NCBI GenBank assembly: GCA_050186335.1
Contig: JBFWYO010000091.1
Location: 1-17,307, forward strand
DNA: 17,307 nucleotides
Direction: 5' to 3'
From: JBFWYO01 sp050186335
Lineage (GTDB): Bacteria; Pseudomonadota; Alphaproteobacteria; Bin65
Part shown: positions 1-6,553 of the stretch, in pieces
How the letters are laid out: every line of letters begins with the position of its first letter
How positions within the stretch are numbered: the stretch's first letter is position 1
Translations under genes and position numbers: made by a program
The notes under the pieces: model-generated
What the model saw: only the letters and a program-made list of their open reading frames with translations
Database searches by the model: none
Told to the model about the DNA's origin: nothing

Positions 1-881
1 TGAAGCTGTGCCGCTACAACGATAACCGACTGGGCCTGGTCGATCTTGCCGCCGGCGAGGTGGCCGATGTCAGCGGCGCGCTCAAGCTGCTGCCGAAGGC
101 GAGCTACCCGTTTCCGAAGCACGACGTCCTGATCGAGAACCTGCCGAAGATCCGCAAGGAAGTCCTGCGGCTGGCGAAGCGCGCGAAGCGCGTCAAGCTG
201 TCCAAGGTCAGGCTGCTGCCGCCGGTCGCCAACCCGGGCAAGATCATCGGCGCGCCGATCAACTACAAGGATCACCTGGCCGAAGCCAATCACGACGCGC
301 AACTGTCCCACGGCCGCGACATGAAGAATGCGGAAATCTACAAGTGGGGCCTGTTCCTCAAGGCCGGCTCGGCCTTGATCGGTGTGAGCGACACGGTTGC
401 GATCCGCAAGCCCTATACGGCCATGGAAAACCGCAACGACCACGAAATCGAGCTGGTCGCGGTGATCGGCAAGCGCGGCAACAAGATCAAGTACGAAGAC
501 GCCCTGAAATACGTCGCCGGCTACTCGATCGGGCTCGATATGACGTTGCGCGGTCCGCAATTCGCCGGCTTCCGCAAGTCGATCGATACCTACGCGGTGC
601 TCGGGCCGTGGCTGGTCACGTCCGACGAATTCGGAAAGCCGGACGATGTGGCGCTGAGGATTTCCGTCAACAACGAGCCGCGTCAGGAATCCAACACCAA
701 GCATCTGATCTACGACGTGGCGAAGCTGATCGAATTCGCATCCAGCTTCTACACGCTGCATCCGGGGGACTTGATTTACACCGGCACGCCGGCCGGCGTG
801 GGTCCGGTCAAGGCGGGCGATGTGATGACCGCCGAGATCGACCGCATCGGCTCGATCCAAGTCAAGGTCCGCGACGCGTAA
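1..881 (+). CDS. Fumarylacetoacetate hydrolase (FAH) family protein, missing only the first base
   Basis: The family hydrolyses or hydrates acylpyruvate-type intermediates from aromatic ring cleavage, in the cytoplasm with a divalent metal. The frame is open to the left edge: the window begins TG AAG CTG TGC, so a preceding A would give ATG and a start reading MKLCRYNDNRLGLVDL, a typical FAH N-terminus. Full length would be 293 aa. The internal GTG at 60 would cut off this conserved strand. With the upstream start, family hallmarks are NYKDH near residues 89-92, the metal-ligand pair in HEIELVAVIG (E149, E151), the downstream Asp in GYSIGLD (D180), and YTGTPAGVG near the C-terminus. The gene converges on the dioxygenase genes, with a strong hairpin between them. 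The exact substrate (fumarylpyruvate, acylpyruvate or 2-hydroxydienoate) cannot be read from the sequence. Confidence 0.9.
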   Translation, partial: KLCRYNDNRLGLVDLAAGEVADVSGALKLLPKASYPFPKHDVLIENLPKIRKEVLRLAKRAKRVKLSKVRLLPPVANPGKIIGAPINYKDHLAEANHDAQLSHGRDMKNAEIYKWGLFLKAGSALIGVSDTVAIRKPYTAMENRNDHEIELVAVIGKRGNKIKYEDALKYVAGYSIGLDMTLRGPQFAGFRKSIDTYAVLGPWLVTSDEFGKPDDVALRISVNNEPRQESNTKHLIYDVAKLIEFASSFYTLHPGDLIYTGTPAGVGPVKAGDVMTAEIDRIGSIQVKVRDA

Positions 882-904
882 CGGGCGCGTCGTTCCCGCG
901 TGGG

Positions 905-935
905 CACGGTGCCGTTCGGCTAGAACGGCACCGTG
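905..935. terminator. Hairpin shared by two convergent genes
   Basis: A perfect 13-bp stem (905-917 with 923-935) has a 5-nt loop at 918-922. It lies 24 bp after the FAH stop. Its loop contains the stop codon of the dioxygenase beta gene (920-922 on the minus strand), and its right arm encodes the last four residues of that protein. No T-run follows on either strand, so a classical intrinsic terminator is not fully met, but the position between convergent genes fits a bidirectional transcription end. Confidence 0.6.
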
Positions 936-1396
936 ATGAGATGATGCATGCCGTCCGCGTTGACCAGGTCGACGCGTTTCAGGCGGATGCGGTAGCCGCC
1001 GTCGTGCGCGAGAATCCAGCGCACGCGCGCCATGTAGACCGTGACGATCTGGTCGCGAAACTCGGTCATGGTCAAGACCGACCGCGCGCCGATCTCGGTC
1101 CCCGATTCGCTTGCGATCTCGATATTGGATACCGCACGGATCGCGCGGGTGGGCGGCAATTCGGCGTGCGCGCGCGGGTGCCGCAGGCGCCGGATGCGCG
1201 CCGCCATCGCCGTGCGGTCGTCGTAGAAAATGGATACCTCGTGCAGCGGGTCGGTCTGTTCCGGCCGCACCGGCACCCAGTAAACGCCATCATCGGCGAA
1301 CAGCTCGCGCCAGTCTTCGAACCGGCGCTCGTCGAGCAGCCGCGCCTCGCGGTACAGGAAATTCTCGATCTCGGCGCGCAACGCTGGGTCGCTCAT
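920..1396 (-). CDS. Aromatic-ring-hydroxylating dioxygenase, beta (small) subunit
   Basis: This 158-aa protein has the length and sequence style of the small subunit of Rieske non-haem iron oxygenases, which adopts a SnoaL/NTF2-like cone fold. It starts with a helix (IENFLYREARLLDERRFEDW), then LFADDGVYWVPV, then DDRTAMAARIRRLRHP, which recur in benzoate-, anthranilate- and salicylate-type beta subunits. The subunit has no active-site metal and mainly stabilises the alpha3beta3 hexamer. The ATG at 1396 overlaps the alpha stop codon as ATGA, which indicates translational coupling and a fixed subunit ratio. The gene ends inside a strong hairpin. The assignment is supported both by sequence and by the partner gene. 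Confidence 0.9.
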   Translation of the reverse strand: MSDPALRAEIENFLYREARLLDERRFEDWRELFADDGVYWVPVRPEQTDPLHEVSIFYDDRTAMAARIRRLRHPRAHAELPPTRAIRAVSNIEIASESGTEIGARSVLTMTEFRDQIVTVYMARVRWILAHDGGYRIRLKRVDLVNADGMHHLITVPF

Positions 1397-2685
1397 GCGG
1401 CGCCCGGCGCCGCGTCGGCGCCCATGTATTGCGCCCAGGCCTTGAACTGGTTGCGCATTGCCAGCTCGCTGTAGCCGGGCCCGTGCATGCCGCCGCGATT
1501 GTCGGGCGCGTCGCGGCCAAGCCCGTTGGCGAACCTGATCCAGCCCGGCGACTCGCGCATCTGCCGCTGCGCGCGCTCGTAGATCGCCAGATCGTCGGTC
1601 AGGATCGGCGAGGCCGGCGCGTTCGCGGCGTTGGTGAAGGTTACCGACGCGCGGTGATATTCCGCTGGAGCGCCCTTCAGCCGGAACGGATAGACCAGGA
1701 TTTCCGTGTGATCGACGCTGACCGGCTGAATGACCTTGAGCATCTGATACGCGGCCTGCACCGATAGCGTCGGGTAGACGATCGCCTGATGCCGGCTGAC
1801 CGCGAGTATTTCCGATGCCCGCGCTTCGCCGTTGCGCGCAATCAATGCCGCGCGATAGCGCGCTTCGGCCTCGGGCGGGAACCCCTGCTTGACCGGCAGG
1901 CCGCCGATGCAGCTATGGCCGCCCGGGTACGCCCACACGCCGGCGCGCTCGATCCACTCGAAATCGGCGCCCGCGTTGGCCGTCATGATGTCGTCGGTGC
2001 GCAACTCCTTGCCCGAAGGGTCCTTGGTCTTGGGCGCGGCGTTCGAAGATTCATGGGCGAAGGTCGGGTGGATGTAATCCTGCAGGTTTTCGACCTGCAA
2101 TTTCCAGTTGGCGGCGAACACGTGCTTGTGCACGCCGCCGGCCATTTCGAGCTCGCCGTCGGGCGCGCGGTCGACCATGTCGTCGATCGCCGACGCCATG
2201 AAACCCAGAAAGGATCTCAGGTCCGGCCCTTCCGCCGCAAGGCTGGCGAACACGAAACCGCGGTACGTGTCGATGCGCGGCACCCTTTGCAGGGCCAGTT
2301 CGGGATCGTGCAGGTCGAAATCCTCGGCGTAACCTGCACGCATCGGAATGCCGGCCAGCGTGCCGTCCAGGGCGTAACTCCAGCCATGATAGGGACAGCG
2401 AAAGCGCGCGGTACGGCCCTGTTCCTGCTGGCACACCTGAGCGCCGCGGTGGCCGCAGCGGTTGAACATGGCCGCAACCGAACCGTCGCGCTGGCGCGCA
2501 GCGATGACCGAGCGGCCGGCCAAACGGCCGAGCACGAAATCGCCCGGTTGGGGTATCTGGCTTTCGTGACACAAGAACAACCAAGTGCGCGAAAACAGCA
2601 GCCGGCGTTCCGCCGCGAACAAGTCGGCATCGGTATAGACGCGGCTGTGTACGCGATCCGCGCGTACCAGGTCTCCGATCGCCAT
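1393..2685 (-). CDS. Aromatic-ring-hydroxylating dioxygenase, alpha (Rieske) subunit
   Basis: This is the catalytic subunit of a two-component or three-component Rieske oxygenase, 430 aa, the usual family length. The Rieske 2Fe-2S motif is complete: C77-G-H79 and C97-P-Y-H100 followed by GWSY. The mononuclear iron site is visible as NLQDYIHPTFAH, with D203 bridging and H206/H211 as ligands; the third, acidic ligand is expected in the later segment PILTDDLAIYERAQ. It incorporates O2 into an aromatic ring, normally as a cis-diol or after decarboxylation. It is followed by its beta subunit with a 4-bp overlap. No ferredoxin or reductase gene is in the window, so the electron donor must be encoded elsewhere. 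A purine-rich ribosome site lies just before the ATG at 2685. The substrate is unknown; the mix of neighbours suggests a substituted benzoate or phenol. Confidence 0.93.
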   Translation of the reverse strand: MAIGDLVRADRVHSRVYTDADLFAAERRLLFSRTWLFLCHESQIPQPGDFVLGRLAGRSVIAARQRDGSVAAMFNRCGHRGAQVCQQEQGRTARFRCPYHGWSYALDGTLAGIPMRAGYAEDFDLHDPELALQRVPRIDTYRGFVFASLAAEGPDLRSFLGFMASAIDDMVDRAPDGELEMAGGVHKHVFAANWKLQVENLQDYIHPTFAHESSNAAPKTKDPSGKELRTDDIMTANAGADFEWIERAGVWAYPGGHSCIGGLPVKQGFPPEAEARYRAALIARNGEARASEILAVSRHQAIVYPTLSVQAAYQMLKVIQPVSVDHTEILVYPFRLKGAPAEYHRASVTFTNAANAPASPILTDDLAIYERAQRQMRESPGWIRFANGLGRDAPDNRGGMHGPGYSELAMRNQFKAWAQYMGADAAPGAA

Positions 2686-2712
2686 GATGCCTCTCCCCCG
2701 AATCCGCCGCCG

Positions 2713-2741
2713 ATCGTAGCGAAGCCGGATCGGTCAGGCAA
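2713..2741 (-). promoter_or_regulatory. Possible sigma70 promoter for the dioxygenase genes
   Basis: On the minus strand, TTGCCT (2736-2741) is followed after exactly 17 bp by TACGAT (2713-2718), each matching 4 of 6 consensus bases. This would give a leader of about 20 nt before the alpha ATG at 2685. It lies in a 169-bp divergent gap shared with the FAD dehydrogenase, where I found no convincing plus-strand pair, only a lone GATAAT at 2793-2798. Confidence 0.3.
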
Positions 2742-2854
2742 AGCGGTTTATCGGTTCGGACACCGCTGCGGCCGCCCCGACAGCCCACTTGCGATAATTC
2801 CGCCACCGCTTAACCTTGCTCTGCGATAGTGAAGACAAAACGGGTGCCGCGCGC

Positions 2855-4240
2855 ATGCTTCAAGAAACGATTGCCGAACTCCGGGCCGCTTTGCCGTCCG
2901 GCTCGGTCCTGACCGGCGCCGAGATCCCGGCGCGCCACGGCGCGGATTGGAGCGGCTTGCCGGCGCAGCCGCCTTCCGTGCTGGCGCTCCCGCGCTCGAC
3001 CGAAGAGGTCGCTGCGATCATGCGCATCTGCCACGCACGCAGAGTGCCGGTGACGGCCCAAGGCGGCTTGACCGGGCTGGTCGGTGGCGCCAGGCCCGTC
3101 GAAGGCGGCGTCGCGCTGTCGCTCGAGCGCATGCGCGGCATCGAGGAGATCGATACGGCGACGGGGGCCGCGACCGTGCTTGGGGGCACGCCGCTCGAAA
3201 TCGTGCAGCAGGCCGCCGACGAGGCGGGCTATTTCTTCGCACTCGATCTGGGCGCGCGCGGCTCCTGCACGATTGCCGGAAACATCTCGACCAATGCCGG
3301 CGGCAACCGGGTCATCCGCTACGGCATGGCGCGCGAGCTGGTGCTCGGCCTCGAAGCCGTGCTGCCGGATGGAACCATCATCAGCGCGCTCAACAAGATG
3401 CTGAAGAACAATACCGGCTTCGATCTGAAGCACCTGTTCATCGGCTCCGAAGGCACGCTCGGCGTCATCACGCGCGCCGTGCTCCGGCTGCATCCCAAGC
3501 CGCGCTCGGTTTCAAACGCGCTCTGCGGCTGTGCGGACTACGCCTCCGTGGTCAAATTGCTGAACGAAGCCAAGGCGTCGCTCGGCGGCACCTTGTCCTC
3601 GTTCGAAGTCATGTGGCCGGGTTATTACGAACGCATGCTCGAGCGTGTTTCGTACCTGCGCCGGCCGATGGAAACGCGCTGCGGAATGTACGTGTTGATC
3701 GAGGCCGCGGGCTCGGACGTGGAGGCCGATCAGGAACGCTTCGAGGCTTTCCTCGGCCGCATGCTGGAGGCGGGGATCATTCTCGACGCCGCCGTCTCGC
3801 GCTCCGAAAAGGAATCCCGCGCGCTGTGGGCGATCCGCGACGCTGTCGCCGAGTACAGCCGCATCTTCAACGGCTTCACTTCGTTCGACATCAGCTTCCC
3901 GATCGGCATCATGGGCGAGGTGACCGACGCCATCGAAAAGCGGCTGCTGGAAAGCTGGCCCGATGCGCATGTGCTGCCGTACGGCCATATCGGCGACGGC
4001 AACCTGCATGTGGTCGTCAACGTGCCGTCGTCCGATCCGCAGCCGCAGCATGAGATCGATCAGGCGATCTACGCCATCGTCCGCTTCTATGGCGGCGCGA
4101 TATCGGCCGAGCACGGCATCGGGCTGCTGAAAAAGGAGTATCTCGCGTACTCGCGCAGCCCGGCCGAAATCGCGCTGATGCGCACGCTCAAGCGGGCGCT
4201 CGATCCGCACAATATCCTCAATCCCGGCAAGGTGTTCTGA
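2855..4240 (+). CDS. FAD-linked D-2-hydroxyacid dehydrogenase (GlcD / D-2-hydroxyglutarate dehydrogenase family)
   Basis: This 461-aa flavoprotein oxidises a D-2-hydroxyacid to a 2-keto acid, passing electrons to a carrier. I chose the ATG at 2855 because the upstream extension to a TTG at 2816 (MLCDSEDKTGAAR) is not family-like. The FAD-binding PCMH domain covers about residues 35-215: VTAQGGLTGLVGGARP (67-81), GSCTIAGNISTNAGGNR (136-152), NTGFDLKHLFIGSEGTLG (186-203). The C-terminal substrate domain has the metal motif GHIGDGNLH (H378, H385) and AEHGIG (E419, H420). The spacings 7 and 34 equal those I recall for the zinc ligands of human D2HGDH (H434, H441, E475). The recalled substrate-binding Thr and Lys of that enzyme appear as A332 and S343, so the substrate may not be 2-hydroxyglutarate. 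No GlcE/GlcF subunit is adjacent. Confidence 0.88.
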   Translation: MLQETIAELRAALPSGSVLTGAEIPARHGADWSGLPAQPPSVLALPRSTEEVAAIMRICHARRVPVTAQGGLTGLVGGARPVEGGVALSLERMRGIEEIDTATGAATVLGGTPLEIVQQAADEAGYFFALDLGARGSCTIAGNISTNAGGNRVIRYGMARELVLGLEAVLPDGTIISALNKMLKNNTGFDLKHLFIGSEGTLGVITRAVLRLHPKPRSVSNALCGCADYASVVKLLNEAKASLGGTLSSFEVMWPGYYERMLERVSYLRRPMETRCGMYVLIEAAGSDVEADQERFEAFLGRMLEAGIILDAAVSRSEKESRALWAIRDAVAEYSRIFNGFTSFDISFPIGIMGEVTDAIEKRLLESWPDAHVLPYGHIGDGNLHVVVNVPSSDPQPQHEIDQAIYAIVRFYGGAISAEHGIGLLKKEYLAYSRSPAEIALMRTLKRALDPHNILNPGKVF

Positions 4241-4343
4241 ACCAAGCGGCGGCCATGCGGCGGCCCGATGCCCGCCCTGCGCAGGCCGGCGGTGCGGGCA
4301 ATTGACGCTGTCGACCCGGCGGGCGTAAGTGACGGGGCCTTTT

Positions 4344-4349
4344 GGGGAG
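4344..4349 (+). promoter_or_regulatory. Ribosome binding site that sets the aldo/keto reductase start
   Basis: GGGGAG ends 6 nt before the ATG at 4356. This makes that ATG the likely start rather than the GTG at 4329, which has no comparable site and would add nine residues (MTGPFGEPN) not expected in the family. Confidence 0.6.
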
Positions 4350-4355
4350 CCCAAC

Positions 4356-5306
4356 ATGCAGATGCGACGTCTCGGCCGGTCCAATCTCCTGGTTTCGCCG
4401 CTTTGTTTCGGCGGCAATGTGTTCGGCTGGACCGCCGACGAGGCAACCTCGTTCGCGCTGCTCGACGCGTTCGTCGACGCCGGCTTCAATTTCATCGATA
4501 CGGCGGATACGTATTCGATCTGGATTCCCGGACATGTCGGCGGCGAATCCGAAACCATCATCGGCAAGTGGCTGAAGCGCACCGGCAAGCGTGACAAGGT
4601 CATCATCGCGACCAAATTCGGCTCGCCCATGGGGCCCGACAAGAAGGGCTTGTCGCCGGCCTATATGCGCACCGCAGTCGAGGATTCGCTCCGCCGGCTG
4701 CAGACCGACTATATCGATCTTTATCAGTCGCACCGCGACGATCCGGGCACGCCGATCGAGGCGACGCTCGGCGCCTACGCGGATCTTGTCAAGCAGGGCA
4801 AGGTCCGCGCCATCGGCGCGTCGAATTTTACCGCATCGCGCATGATGGAATCGCTGGCCGTCAGCGCGCGCAACAGCTGGCCGCGCTACGAGAGCCTGCA
4901 ACCGGAATATAACCTTTGCGAACGCGCCGGGTATGAAGCGGAACTCGAGCCGCTGTGCCGCGCCCAGGAAATCGGGGTGATCGGTTATTATTCGCTGGCC
5001 AGCGGATTTCTCTCGGGCAAGTACCGTTCGCAGGCCGATCTCGGCAAGAGCGTGCGCGGGCAGCGAGGGGCGGCCAAATACGTCAACGAACGCGGCTTCC
5101 GAATCCTGGCGGCGCTCGATCAGGTGGCGGCGCGCTACAAATCCAATCCGACGCAAATTTCGCTCGCCTGGCTGATCGCGCGCCCGGGTGTGACGTCGCC
5201 GATCGTCAGCGCCACCAGCCTGGCGCAGATGCAGGACTTGATCGCGGCGCCGACAGTAAAGCTGGACGCCGACGCGATCGCGACGCTCGACCGGGCCAGC
5301 GCGTGA
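4356..5306 (+). CDS. Aldo/keto reductase
   Basis: This is an NADPH-dependent reductase of aldehydes or ketones, 316 aa, forming a cytoplasmic TIM barrel. The N-terminus MQMRRLGRSNLLVSPLCFGG is standard for the bacterial AKR groups related to YajO/YghZ. The catalytic tetrad is complete: D48 and Y53 in FIDTADTYS, K87 in IIATKFGSP, H126 in YQSHRDD. The cofactor-binding segments AIGASNF and the C-terminal PIVSATSLAQMQDLI are present. The downstream MFS gene begins within its stop codon (GTGA, 5303-5306), so the two are co-translated. The substrate is unknown; a role in reducing an aldehyde formed during aromatic catabolism is inference from context. Confidence 0.93.
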   Translation: MQMRRLGRSNLLVSPLCFGGNVFGWTADEATSFALLDAFVDAGFNFIDTADTYSIWIPGHVGGESETIIGKWLKRTGKRDKVIIATKFGSPMGPDKKGLSPAYMRTAVEDSLRRLQTDYIDLYQSHRDDPGTPIEATLGAYADLVKQGKVRAIGASNFTASRMMESLAVSARNSWPRYESLQPEYNLCERAGYEAELEPLCRAQEIGVIGYYSLASGFLSGKYRSQADLGKSVRGQRGAAKYVNERGFRILAALDQVAARYKSNPTQISLAWLIARPGVTSPIVSATSLAQMQDLIAAPTVKLDADAIATLDRASA

Positions 5307-6553
5307 GCGATACCCGCCGCTCGCCCTATCTGCTGCTCAAGCAACGCGGGTTCGTGCTGTATTGGACGGCGCGCGTGCTGTCCAATCTGTCGATGCAGGT
5401 TACCAGCGTTGCGGTCGGCTGGTACGTGTACGACGTCACGCGCGATCCGCTCGATCTCGGTTTCGTCGGCCTGGCGCAGTTCCTGCCGGCGCTCGTGCTC
5501 GTGCTGTTCACCGGCCAGGCGGCGGACCGCTTCAATCGGCGCCGCATCATGGCATTGTGCATGGCGCTGGAAGCCGGCTGTGCCGCCACGCTGTTGTACT
5601 TCGCATTCCAGCCCGGACACGCCATCTGGCCGATCTTCGTGGTCCTGACCGCCTTCGGCTGCGCGCGCGCCTTCATGGGCCCGGCGGCGCTCTCGCTGCT
5701 GCCGAACATCGTCAGCGCCGAGGATCTGCCCAATGCCATTGCGCTCAACTCTTCGTCCTGGCAGGCGGCGACGATTCTGGGCCCGGTGATCGGCGGGCTG
5801 CTGTACGGCATCTCGGCCGAAGCCGCCTACGGCACGGCTATCGCGATGTTCGCCATCGGCGCGCTGTGCGCGATCGCGGTTCCGCAACCGGCGCAAAAAA
5901 TTGTCCGCGAGCCGACCTCCTGGGCAGTGCTCAGCGCCGGTTTTCGTTTCATCTGGAAGCAGCAGATCGTGTTCGGCGCCATCACGCTGGATCTGTTCGC
6001 CGTCCTGCTCGGCGGCGCCACGGCGCTGCTGCCGGTTTATGCCCGCGATATTCTGGACGTCGGGCCGTGGGGGCTCGGTCTCCTGCGTTCGGCGCCGGGT
6101 ATCGGCGCCATCGTCATGGGCCTGTATCTGGCCGTGCGGCCGATCGAGAACCATGCCGGCATGAAGATGTTCTTCGCCGTCGGGCTGTTCGGTCTGTTGA
6201 CGATCATCTTCGGCATATCGACGGCGCCCTGGTTGTCGATCGCGGCGCTCGCCCTGATGGGCGCCGCGGACATGATCAGCGTCTATGTGCGCCAGACGCT
6301 GGTGCAATTGGTGACGCCCGACAACATGCGCGGCCGTGTGAATGCGGTGAACATGGTGTTCGTCGGCGCGTCGAACGAGCTCGGCGAATTCCGCGCCGGC
6401 GTATCCGCTTCGTGGATCGGCACCATCCCGGCAGTCGTCATCGGCGGCATCGGCACCATGGCGGTAGCCGTGCTATGGGCGGCGCGTTACCCCCAGCTCC
6501 GCCGGGTAAGGCGGCTGACCGCCGACGTCGGCCACGAATCGAACCGGCACTAG
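5303..6553 (+). CDS. MFS transporter, EntS-like (MFS_3 / transmembrane secretion effector type)
   Basis: A 416-aa, strongly hydrophobic protein with about 12 predicted membrane helices. I place the start at GTG 5303, which overlaps the AKR stop as GTGA; the longer upstream frame is an out-of-frame reading of the AKR gene. Membrane helix 1 lies near FVLYWTARVLSNLSMQVTSVAVGWYVY. The loop between helices 2 and 3 carries an MFS motif-A-like GQAADRFNRRRIM (71-83). The C-terminal part includes LVTPDNMRGRVNAVNMVFVGASNELGEFRAG, typical of the EntS/MFS_3 group of proton-driven exporters. Export of a toxic intermediate or uptake of substrate are both possible. Its TAG stop lies in CTAG at 6550-6553, which is also the stop of the convergent dehalogenase. 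Confidence 0.9.
   Translation: MSDTRRSPYLLLKQRGFVLYWTARVLSNLSMQVTSVAVGWYVYDVTRDPLDLGFVGLAQFLPALVLVLFTGQAADRFNRRRIMALCMALEAGCAATLLYFAFQPGHAIWPIFVVLTAFGCARAFMGPAALSLLPNIVSAEDLPNAIALNSSSWQAATILGPVIGGLLYGISAEAAYGTAIAMFAIGALCAIAVPQPAQKIVREPTSWAVLSAGFRFIWKQQIVFGAITLDLFAVLLGGATALLPVYARDILDVGPWGLGLLRSAPGIGAIVMGLYLAVRPIENHAGMKMFFAVGLFGLLTIIFGISTAPWLSIAALALMGAADMISVYVRQTLVQLVTPDNMRGRVNAVNMVFVGASNELGEFRAGVSASWIGTIPAVVIGGIGTMAVAVLWAARYPQLRRVRRLTADVGHESNRH

Noticed and set aside
2793..2798. GATAAT as a -10 box for the FAD dehydrogenase gene
   Set aside because: No acceptable -35 element at 15-19 bp upstream.
4246..4265. Direct repeat GCGGCGGCC twice, plus nearby GC palindromes (4270-4299), in the gap before the AKR gene
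   Set aside because: Short and GC-only; it could serve as a weak terminator, but the pairing is broken and no T-run follows.
5135..6307. A 390-codon minus-strand open frame opposite the MFS gene
   Set aside because: Highly charged translation, which is what the antisense of hydrophobic membrane codons gives. No motif.
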